Origin: Saccharina japonica
Taxonomy: Eukaryota > Sar > Phaeophyceae > Laminariales > Laminariaceae
Direction: 5' to 3'
Length of the DNA: 64,000 nt
NCBI GenBank assembly: GCA_008828725.1
Contig: MEHQ01001881.1
Location: 625,965-689,964 of the forward strand
In this document: positions 36,801 through 48,400 of the stretch, piece after piece
How positions within the stretch are numbered: the first letter of the stretch is position 1
How the letters are laid out: each line of letters starts with the position of its first letter
Made by a program: the position numbers and the translations under genes
The notes under the pieces: generated by a model
What the model was told of the DNA's origin: nothing
Seen by the model: the letters and a program-made list of their open reading frames with translations, nothing else
Databases searched by the model: none

Positions 36801-39800
36801 TAAAGTTAATGTTGGATGTTGGTGTTGATGTTTTTTTGTGTGTTTGTGCGGCACCAGGACGAGGACCTGCGAGAAAAGTGGACGGAAAAGCTGGACGACT
36901 TCCTCGCGGAGAGCAGCGCCGACTTCACCGACGTGCTCCTCAAAGGCGTTCGCACCGGCAACTTCGGGCACATTTGGCGAGGTGGCGGTGGTGGAGGCGG
37001 TGGTGGAGGCGGGGTTGGGGGGGGCGACGAACCCAACAATGTGGAAGGAGAGATGGCGGATGCAGACGGCTGGGACGGGCGAGGAGAAGCCGAGGAGGAA
37101 GAGCAATACCAAGAGGAGCAACAAGATGAGGAGGAAAGGGAGTACGAGGAGGAGGACGAGGATGAGGACGAGGAAGACGGTGGCAGGTCGAGGCGGAGTC
37201 GGCGTCGAGCGAGGGAGGAACACTTGGAAGAGCCAACCCCTGCCGCGGCCGCCGTTACCGGCGGCCGGAACAACCAGAAGACGGGCGGGAGCGCCAAGCG
37301 AGCACGGGTGGACAATGAGCGGGGCGGTGGGAAGGGTCAAGGGCAGGGTCAAGGACAGGGTCAAGGACAGGGTCAAGGACAGGGTCAAGGACAGGGTCAA
37401 GGACAGGGTCAAGGACAGGGTCAAGGACAGGGACAGAAACAGGGGAAGGGGAACAAGCAGAACGCGAACGGTGCAACGGGCAAGGGCGGTCGGGGGGGGA
37501 AGCAAGGAGGCAAAGGCCAGCAAGGACGAGGAAACGGGGGCATGGGACCTATGTCGATGCAGGGGGGGCCGCAGCAGATGAACATGGGGGGACCACCGCA
37601 GATGATCCCGGGAGGGCCTCAGCAAATGATCGTGGGGGGTCCTCAACAGATGAACGTGGGGGGCGGGCGCGGAGGTATCGGGGCATCGGCGGTTCTTCTA
37701 CGCTGGCTCTCCGGGTCAGCGTCAGGGGTGGTCTTGGGGCGATGCAGGGGAGGGGCCGGGGCCCGGGCAGTGGGGCGGGGAAGGTGCGGGTGGGGGGGGT
37801 TGGGCGGCAATGAACGCTGTGGAGGACCTGGAGGCATGGGCCAGGGCGGCTTTGGTCCTCCTGGGAACATCGGGCCTAACGGTATTGGGAATCACGTCGT
37901 AGTGTCGATGGGAGGCGGGGGGCCCGGGATGCCCGGGGGGGCCGGAATGCCGGGTGCCCCCGGAATGCCGGGCGGCCCCAGGATGCCGGGCGGCCCCGCA
38001 ATGCTCGTCGCTCCCGGTTCCGGGATGCCGGGGGGGGCTGGGATGCCGGGCGGGCCCGGAATGCCTGGAGTCGCTGGGATGCCCAGAGGTCCCGGAATGC
38101 CCGTCGGCCAGATGCAGATGGGGCCGGGGTTCAAGCCTCCCCCCGGAGGCGGCGGCTTGCTCCCCACGCCACCAACGACAGCTGGCTTTGGGGGCCCAAA
38201 CGGTGGAGGGCGGGGGGCGGCGTTACTGCCAGGACCTCAGACACCAATGGTTGGCCCTGGGGCGGGTCTACTCGGCCCCGGACGACCGGCGGGATCGAAC
38301 GTAGCCGGACCCAACGCTGGTAGGGGCGGGGCGGGAGCGCCGATGGGGAGCGTCCGTCCCGTCGGTGGGAGGGGTGGTCGAGGAGGTCCTACCGAAAGCG
38401 GGGGGCGGGGCGGGGGGGGTGCGCTACTGGTCAGGCCTCCTCAGCAAGCGCGGAGCCCGGGCCTTGGGCCGACGCCGGACCCTCGCGCGTTTGGCCCGAC
38501 CGGCCCCCCAGCGGGGCAACAGCGTAGGTCTATGGAGAGAGAAGGGAATGGGAGTGGCTTGCCCAGGCCAGCGCAGCAAGACGGTCGACCCCCGGGCATG
38601 GTGGACAGCGGTCAAGGGTTGCGGCGAGGTCCGGGTGGTGTTTTTGAAGGCCCACCGAATATGCGGCCCGGGCAGGGCCCAGGTCAAGGTCCAGGTCAAG
38701 GTCCAGGTCAAGGGCAAGGACAAGGACAAGGACAAGGCGTGCGCCAGGGTTTGGACGCCAGACAGGCGTTTGACAACCGACCGGGGCCGGGGGCACACCG
38801 TGGACCCCCTCAGGAGATGATGAGCCGCGGCTCCGACGCGCGGCAGGCGCAAAATCTTCGCGAGGGGTTGGCCGGACGGCAGGGGCCGCAAGACGCGCAC
38901 AACGCTAAGCAGGGCAAGGGCCGAAGCGTGTTCGACAGGCTTGGCGCGCCACTGGTCGGTGATGGCGGGGCGGGAGAAGGACGAGACGGCCAGCAAAACC
39001 CTGACTCGCGCCGGAGCCCTGACCCTCAGCAGCAGCACGGCAGAATGGCGGGTGGTGGTGGTGGTGGTGGTGGTGGTGGTGGTGGTGTTGGTGGCGGCGG
39101 CGGTGGTGGCGGTGGTATTGGCATCCGTCAGCAGCCCAACATGCGCCAGGGGCCTGACTCGCGCCGAAGCCCCATGGACAACCAGCCGGGCGTGCAGCGA
39201 GGGCAGGGCCCGCAACAACGCGTACAGCCTACGAACGCTATAGAGGGGAGTTCGGCCAGGGGGAGCCTCCAAGACGGCAGGGGTGGGAGGCCAGAACCGC
39301 TGTCGATCCCAGGCGGCAGGCCAGGACAGGGGGTCGCTGACATGCAGGGTGCAAGGTCTGAGCTGGTGGGCGGGCCTGCGAGAGGAAGCCCAGGCATGGG
39401 TCCCGACAGTAACCACGGCGGCCCGGGCCGCGCTCTAGGTCCTGGCGGTCAGCAGTACCCTGGGAGGGATGGCATGCCCCGTGGAGGCCCCCCTGCTGGC
39501 GGCTCGCTCCAGAATTTTTCGCCGAGAGGCCCTGGCCCTCAGGTTTCGCCACACGGGGGGGGCACGGCGCAAGGCTGGGCTGGACAGCAGCAACAGCAAG
39601 ACCGTTCCGCAGCAGGCGGCGGTAAGCGGCAAGGCCAAGGCCCGGGCCACCCACCGCCGCAAGACGCGGCGCAGCAGAGAGGCGCTCACAACGCGCCTCA
39701 AGGGGCGAGTTCTAGGCCGGGCGTGGGCGGCGGCGGCGGCGGCATCGGCGGTGGCGGCGTGACGGGGCACGCTCGAGAGCAGCATCAAGGGGGGCAGACG

Positions 39801-40305
39801 CGGGGAGCGGGGTCAGACTTCGCGCGCGGCAGTGGCGGCCAACCGCAGCAGGCGATGGGGGGCGAGGACCACGTCCGGCCCCGTCCAGACCAGATGCCGC
39901 AGCAGTTTCAGCAAGGTATGGGCCCTGCCCACGGCCAGGCCCGCCGGCCGCCGGTGAGCGGCGGGGGGGGGACACCGCCGCACGGGGGAGGCGGCGCACT
40001 TGCGTGGGGCGGCTTCGGCGTCGTGAAAAACCAGGCGAACCAGCGGGACCCCCAGGCGGGACAGGCACCGAGGAACTTTGCGGGCGACCGCGGATCGGCA
40101 GGACCGTCCGCAGGTTCGTCTGTGGGCGCACGACCCGGACAGTCGGACCATTCCCAGGACCGGTTCTCGTCACAGCGCGCGCAGCTTGGCGCGGGCCAAG
40201 CGGGACGTGGCGAGGCCCAGGGGTGGAAAGGCTCTAGCAATACAGGGAATCCCCAGCGTGATGGCAGTGACGCGAGACATGCGGGGCAGGAGACAGTGGC
40301 AGCGG

Positions 40306-40341
<36 letters not shown>

Positions 40342-43300
40342 GGACAGCGCCAGGTCCGAAGCGTAAGGTGCGGGCTACGGTTCGGTGCAGCATGGTGCCT
40401 GCGGATGTCGGGCCTGTGGAGTTGTCGCAGCACTTCGTCCAGTTCGGCAAGATCGTCGACATTCGACTCCGGCTTGTGAGACCGGAGGAGGGGGGCAACG
40501 GGGAAAAGGAGGCCCTCGTGCAGTTCGCGAGCGCTCGCCAAGCCGAACTTTGTGTGGCGGTGAGCTTTTTCTTCCCTGCCTTCCTTGCGTGTGTCTCTTT
40601 GGAATTTCGGTGTTTTCTTTTATGTGTTCACTACGTCTATGGGTGTGTCGGGGGGGGGGAAGAAGGGGGGTAAAACGCTTCTGGTGTTGGTGCTGCTGGC
40701 GGTGCTGCTGGTGAGGAGCACTTTTTTTTTTTGTCACTCCTAGAAAATGCCGTTTGAGGCTTGGGGACATTTCTTTTGGGCGAACGCGGCGGTGGGGTTT
40801 GTCGATGCGCTTAGCGAGCACACAGTGACGCGTGCCGTGTCGCCCGTCCCCGAAGCCACCGCCACTTGTAGCAAGCTTGCTGGTGCTTGTGCCACCACAC
40901 ACGGATGGCTCAAGTAGCCGTTTCGATAGGACCTGTATCCTGTACATCATGCCTGGTACCGGTATAGAATAACGGTGGGATGCAACCAGCTCCAGGAACT
41001 GTTCGCTCTTCCAGAGGCAAAAGGGCGTTTTGCTGCGTACGTAGTAGCCAGACGAACTTGCCTTACCGTTCTCATCACGCCTCGCACAGATGATCGATTC
41101 CCACTCCATGATCTGTAAGCAGTAGACCTTTTAGGGCAGATGATCTGTATGATATGTATGATGTGTATGGTCTACTCATGTTGCCGGGTGGGACCCTCAT
41201 AATCTGTGCATGATCCGCTGTAACACGTGTTTCCTGGGTTGGGTCTGTATTATGCAGATCATGATCAGATCCTGCACAACCTTTGACAGCGGCAGGTGAG
41301 GAACTAGACGATCTAGATTATCTATCTGTAGATGATCTAGATCATTATCTATCTGTAGATGATCTAGATCATTATCTATCTGTATATGATCTAAATCGTA
41401 ATCTATCTGTAGATGATCTAGATCATGATATATCTGTAGATGATCTAGATCATGATCTATCTGTAGATGATCTGTACTGTAGACAGATCAGACAAATCAT
41501 GATCCGTACGAGGTGTTAAAAAATCGTGTTTCAGAACCTTCGATTTACGGACCCTCCGCCCCCCCCCCCCGTTCGTTTTGATCCGTCCGCTAATACGTCC
41601 GTCTGGCCGGTGGCGGCCCCCGTGCTGTTTTTTTTTCTTCTTCTTCTTCATTACCAGTCTCCGAAGGCTGTGCTTGGAAACCGTTTTATCGCGGTGGAGA
41701 TTAGCGAGGTCAACCTGGTCGACGTGGACCCGCACTACGTTGATTCAGGGGAGTCTGCTGCGGCAGCGGAGGCTGCCGCGGTGGCTGCAGCGGCGGAAGA
41801 GGCTGCGGCTGCGAAGGCTGAAGCTGCTGCCACCCTGGCATCGAGGAAACAGGCGCACGAGACTCTCATTGTGAGGCGCAACCTCACACCCCTTTTTTCG
41901 TTTGGCGGCGTCTGTTTTTGTGCGCTTTTTCCGTAGTTGCTGTCCGTTGCCTGCTGTGTGTGCGCTTTGGGAGGGGGGGGGGGGGGGGGGCAGCGAGTGG
42001 CTTGTTTGTTGTGGGTCGTGATATCCGGGGTACCGCGCGCGCGCTTGTTTGGCCCTCGCGTTGTTGATTGATACTCGTATTGGTGTTGGTTGATATCGGC
42101 TTTGTCGGGATAACCAGTACCCGGTACCAGGTACGTATACCGCGATGGACACTGAAATTTGGTGTTTCGTTTTTCCTTTTCCTGTATCCCCACGCTTTCG
42201 TTGTCAACGTTTTTGCTTTTTTTTTGGGTTGATGGTGTTTACCTGACCCCTCTCCCCCCCCCTCTCTCCCCCCCCGTCCCCCCGTCGACCTGGTCTCCTC
42301 TGTTGCGTGTGGCAGGCGCAGGCATCGAAGACCCGCGATGTGGTGGCGCAGCAGCGACTGTTGATCCTGCTGAAGGAGCGCGTTAAGGTCGCCACGGAGC
42401 AGCTGGCCACGACTAAGAAGAAGCGAGAGAAAGTTGACGGCTTCCTCAAGGTGCCTGTCAATGTGCTCACCGTCTGCTCGCCGTGTGCTTGCCCACCGTC
42501 TGCTCATCGTGTGCTTCACTTGTGCTCACCGTGTGCTTGCTTACCGTGTGGTTACTTGCCGTGTGCTTACCGCGAGCTTGCGACGTGCTCCCCTACGCGT
42601 CCCTTGTGCTTGCTCTGTGCGTGCTGTGTGTTAGTCGGCTCTGACTTTTGTCTTTTTTTGTTTTGCGAAGACACCGCTCTAGCGTCGCTGCATGTCGCCT
42701 GGCTTCTCAGAAGTTTTACTAGAAGTTCCTTGGAAGCTGCGGAATAGGTTCGGTAGTATTTGGGTAGATACGGCGAGAGTGGCCGTAGAGGTTATTTACG
42801 TGATAGAAGTACTACTGTAACCTACTTTAACCTACTTTGACCTACTTTGGCCTACTGTAACCTACTGTAACCTACTGCGACCTACTGCGACCTACTGTGT
42901 AACCTAGTGCGACCTACTGTAACCTACTTTAACCTACTTTGACCTACTGTAACCTACTGTAACCTACTGCGACCTACTGTGACCTACTGTGTAACCTAGT
43001 GCGACCTACTGTGACCTACTGTGTAACCTAGTGCGACCTACTGTGACCTACTGTAACCTACTGTAACCTACTGCGACCTACTGTGACCTACTGTGTAACC
43101 TACTGCGACCTACTGTGACCTACTGTGTAACCTACTGTAACCTACTGCGACCTACTGTGACCTACTGTGTTACCTAGTGCGACCTACTGTGACCTACTGT
43201 AACCTACTGTAACCTCTTTCGTACTGCACCCACAGTTTGAGGGACAACCTCCAGTAGTTGGAGTTAGTCTTGGAGTTAGTGTGGGATATGTTTGGCAGGT

Positions 43301-45527
43301 TAAGGTTGCCAACGGGGGTGTCGACAAGCGGAGTTGTAGACAGCCCCAATCCTTTCTGTCGTAAGCCGTAAGTCTCTACGAAACCCGACGGGTGCTGTCC
43401 CTCTCCCGTACGTACAGGATCAGTGTAACAGCAGTACGTGGCCGAAAACTCGCCGAATTGGCCCGCACTACTGTATGCAACTGCTGTGCCTTGTATGTAC
43501 CAGGCACGGTGCGAAGGAACGTGGCTACCTTTCCACAGCAGTATCTTTGTTGTTGTTGTTGTTGTCGGTTGTCACCCGCTTGTGTTTTGTTTTCTCTCGA
43601 CGGCGCGCGTTTTCCTGTGCGAGTGTTCTCGTCCTAAGCTTACTTTTACCGTCGTCCTTGTGTGTCATATCATGCCATGCTCCATCGCGCCTTCCCCTAT
43701 TAATACGAGACCTTTCTGGTGAATTTGAAGATCAATCAACGAGACCTTTTCTGTACGATAATTTGTCAGGAGTTTGAGTGATCGAAGACCATAGGGTTGC
43801 TCGGTCGTCCGAGACCGTACAGCAACGCCCTAGTGGAGGGTGAACCCTATCATCCTATCATCCTACCATCCTACGTATCCTTAACGTTTCCCAAACCCTT
43901 GTCTTATAATGTACAATACCTACTTGCGCCCAGATGATGAAGGAAAAGGGAAAACCGGAAACGGAACAGGCGCGCTACCGGAACATGCTACACAGCCTGT
44001 CCGCTAAGGTCCTCGTTCTACAGACGGCGGCAAGGGCGGGGGAAGTGCAAGAGCAAGCAAGGTCAGTCAGTCAGACAGACAGACAGAGCACGACCGGACT
44101 TGGTGCGTGTGTTCACGCGACCGAGCGACACATATTGATTGCCCTTGCGGACAACCTTGAGCGTGCAGCCCGGCCGAGTCTGCCCATTCCTTGAAGTAGA
44201 CCTGCAGCGGGACCCCGCCTCATGGAGGCGGCGGGTGGTGTCGGCTTCTGCGCCAATATGATCGCCTCTGTCAATGCATGCGTGCCTTAATATTTAGCGC
44301 GAGCGAGCGAGCGATCGCAACCGAGAGCTGTTTTCATTTAGTCGTTTTTTTTCTTGTCCCGTGTCTGGTGACACCTGTTCGTCTGGCGAGCTTGCGAGGC
44401 GACGACGGCTGCGGGTTCACGGTGTATTGTACGTAACGGGGTCCCACTCTATATACCCCCTCACCATGCCGATTGTTGCGATATCATATCATATCATAGC
44501 ATGTCATATCATATAATATCATATCATAGCATATCATGTCATATCGTATCATATCATATCATATCATATCGTATCGTATCGTATCATATATTGTATCATA
44601 TCAGGTCAGGTCAGATCATATCATATCGTATCGTATCGTATCATATATCGTACCATATCAGGTCAGGTCAGATCATATCATATCATATCATATCATATCA
44701 TATCATATCATATCATATCATATCAAATCAGTGTCTGAACTTTATCGCTTTTCCTTGCGGCGCAATGGGCGGCCTTGCTTGTTACCATACCCCCTGTAGA
44801 TCACATTACAATGAGGAACGGGATGTGTTAGAGGAGATGAGGAAAATAGACGAATGTGACATGGAGAAGTTTGGTACACCAGATAGTAGCGAGAAAACGA
44901 TCGCTATCCTGGGAGGTAGATGGTGGGCACAGGCAGCGAAAACAGGAAGGGGGTAGGATTAGCTAAAAAAGCTTGTTGAAGCTTTATCTAATAGGAGTAG
45001 GAGTAGGAACGGTGCTCCGCCTCCAAATGCATGTGTGGTCAACGGTCAAATTACTGCATAAGGCAAGCAACAAATGAGTAAACGATGGCTATGCTAGGAG
45101 ATAGATGGTGGCCAAAGGAGGCGAAGCAGGAAGGGGACAGGATAAGCAGAAAAAAACTTTGTAATATATGGAAACAACTTACTGAGCGCCCAGATGTTGG
45201 AGGTGTCTCTATCAGGAGTAGGAACGTTGCTCCGTCTCGAAAGGGATGCGTGGTCAATGGTCAAATGACTAAGGCAAGCAACAAATGAAAACGCCCCCCC
45301 CCCCCCCCCCGCCCCGTGCAATGGCGCTTTAGGAAGCTGGCAGATCTCGAGGCCGAGGCACGGGCCATGGGAGCAAGCGTCCCCCCCCCCCCTAACGCTG
45401 CCGTGCTAGCGAGATTGATGGACAACGCCGGACGAGGGGGCGGCCCAGAGGCTGGGAGTGGTCGCGGGTTTGGCAGGTGAAATGGAGGCGGCGTTGGGAG
45501 CAACCAACGCCCCTAAAGACCCGCACG

Positions 45528-45561
<34 letters not shown>

Positions 45562-45634
45562 GTGGTTGTGGTTGTCGTTGTTGATTATTTTGTTCTGACA
45601 TTGCTGTTGTCGCTGCTGTTGTCGCTGTTGTCGC

Positions 45635-45670
<36 letters not shown>

Positions 45671-48257
45671 GTTGTTGTCGCTGTTTATTTTGCTTTCACA
45701 TTGTTGTTGTTGTTGTTTTGTATAATGGCCTTATTTAGACAGTAGTAGGCTCCAGGTGCACACGTTGGTTGGTGTCGGCTGGCGAGTTTTCTCATGGTAT
45801 GGCGTGCTGCCGTGCTGTTGTAATAGTCGCTGCTTTTGAGCGTCTTCGTTGTTGACGTTGTTGTTCGGCTGGCGAGTTTATCATGGCGTGCTGCCATGCT
45901 GCTGTAATAGTCGCTGCTTTTGAGCGTTTTCGCCGTTGTCATTGTTGTCGTTGTTGTATCCTGTTGTCCTCGCGTTGCTGCTTTGAGTGTTTTCGTTTTT
46001 GTTGTCGTTCGGCTGGCGGGTTTATCATGGCGTGCTACCGTGCTGTTGTAGTCGCTGCTTTTGAGCGCTTTCGCCGCTGTCGTTGTTGTCGTTGTTGTTG
46101 TATCCTCTTGTTTTCGCGCTGCTGCTGTTATCACATGTCTGGTATCATATCATGTCTCATTACTCATTGCCGTATTGCAGTTTATGGCCACAAGACAGTA
46201 GGCTCCCCTTGCACACGTTGGTTGGTGCCGCTCGGCGAGTTCATTATGGCGTGCTGTCGTGCTGGTGTAGTCGCTGCCTTTGATCAGCGTTTGCCGTGGG
46301 TTTGCTGTGGGGGTCTTGTCGGCGCTCACTTGGTCGTTGTTTTTTATGAAACCGTCATGAAACCGTCTCGGAAAAGGAGGAGTGAGCACCGTCTTGCAAA
46401 GTATGGTATATACATAAATGTGTTGCTTCTATTAATACCTACTGTGTGGAAATTGAGTGCTTAGGGCTGAGGGAACAATGGTGGTTCATATCATACCCTT
46501 TTGGCGGAATGGGTAAATAAAAACTGATTTTGCTCATCCCCCCCAAAAACTAACTTGCAGCTTGATCTGACCACGTGCCGCGCACTCGCGATGCTTCGGT
46601 GCTTCGCTTTCCATTTCCCCCTCATTCAACAGGGGCAGAGGCGGCGGCGGCGGCCGTTCTAGTGCAGCCGCCGGGCGGGGAGGGCGCTGCCATGCCACCA
46701 TGTCTGCAAGCTTATTGCCCTAATCGCGTCTTGTTGGTTCGCTTGCGTTACTGTTATATCTTGTGTTGCTGCCATGTCCGCAAGCTTACCTAATCGCGTC
46801 TTGCTGGTTCGCTTGTGATGCTGTTATGTCTTGTGTTGCTGTCATGTCTTGCAGGCGGAAGCGCGGACGGTAGCGCCGCGAGCTCACCTCTGCGACTCCC
46901 AAGCGAGGAGGGCGATGATGATATGTATCGAGACATGAACTTTTCGTGACACATTTGGTGCCAGGGCAAGACGCCAAGAGGTCAGGCTCGGTGTCTGCAG
47001 TACTACTGTGGAGTTGTAGAGATAGGACGGGAGGGGGGGGGGGGGGGGGGGGAGGAGCTGTTTTCATTTAGTCGTTTTTTTTCTTGTCCCGTGTCTGGTG
47101 ACACCTGTTCGTCTGGCGAGCTTGCGAGGCGACGACGGCTGCGGGTTCACGGTGTATTGTACGTAACGGGGTCCCACTCTATATACCCCCTCACCATGCC
47201 GATTGTTGCGATATCATATCATATCATAGCATGTCATATCATATAATATCATATCATAGCATATCATGTCATATCGTATCATATCATATCATATCATATC
47301 GTATCGTATCGTATCATATATTGTATCATATCAGGTCAGGTCAGATCATATCATATCGTATCGTATCGTATCATATATCGTACCATATCAGGTCAGGTCA
47401 GATCATATCATATCATATCATATCATATCATATCATATCATATCATATCATATCAAATCAGTGTCTGAACTTTATCGCTTTTCCTTGCGGCGCAATGGGC
47501 GGCCTTGCTTGTTACCATACCCCCTGTAGATCACATTACAATGAGGAACGGGATGTGTTAGAGGAGATGAGGAAAATAGACGAATGTGACATGGAGAAGT
47601 TTGGTACACCAGATAGTAGCGAGAAAACGATCGCTATCCTGGGAGGTAGATGGTGGGCACAGGCAGCGAAAACAGGAAGGGGGTAGGATTAGCTAAAAAA
47701 GCTTGTTGAAGCTTTATCTAATAGGAGTAGGAGTAGGAACGGTGCTCCGCCTCCAAATGCATGTGTGGTCAACGGTCAAATTACTGCATAAGGCAAGCAA
47801 CAAATGAGTAAACGATGGCTATGCTAGGAGATAGATGGTGGCCAAAGGAGGCGAAGCAGGAAGGGGACAGGATAAGCAGAAAAAAACTTTGTAATATATG
47901 GAAACAACTTACTGAGCGCCCAGATGTTGGAGGTGTCTCTATCAGGAGTAGGAACGTTGCTCCGTCTCGAAAGGGATGCGTGGTCAATGGTCAAATGACT
48001 AAGGCAAGCAACAAATGAAAACGCCCCCCCCCCCCCCCCCGCCCCGTGCAATGGCGCTTTAGGAAGCTGGCAGATCTCGAGGCCGAGGCACGGGCCATGG
48101 GAGCAAGCGTCCCCCCCCCCCCTAACGCTGCCGTGCTAGCGAGATTGATGGACAACGCCGGACGAGGGGGCGGCCCAGAGGCTGGGAGTGGTCGCGGGTT
48201 TGGCAGGTGAAATGGAGGCGGCGTTGGGAGCAACCAACGCCCCTAAAGACCCGCACG

Positions 48258-48291
<34 letters not shown>

Positions 48292-48364
48292 GTGGTTGTG
48301 GTTGTCGTTGTTGATTATTTTGTTCTGACATTGCTGTTGTCGCTGCTGTTGTCGCTGTTGTCGC

Positions 48365-48400
<36 letters not shown>

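Noticed and set aside
36838-40500. Open frames on both strands over the large RBM26/27-like exon
   Set aside because: They are shadows of Gly/Pro/Gln-rich coding sequence. Only the chosen frame joins the PWI-like start and RRM1.
41283-41519. 78-codon frame of LSVDDLDHY repeats as a gene
   Set aside because: It lies within a well-supported intron, and its periodicity is explained by the 27-bp minisatellite.
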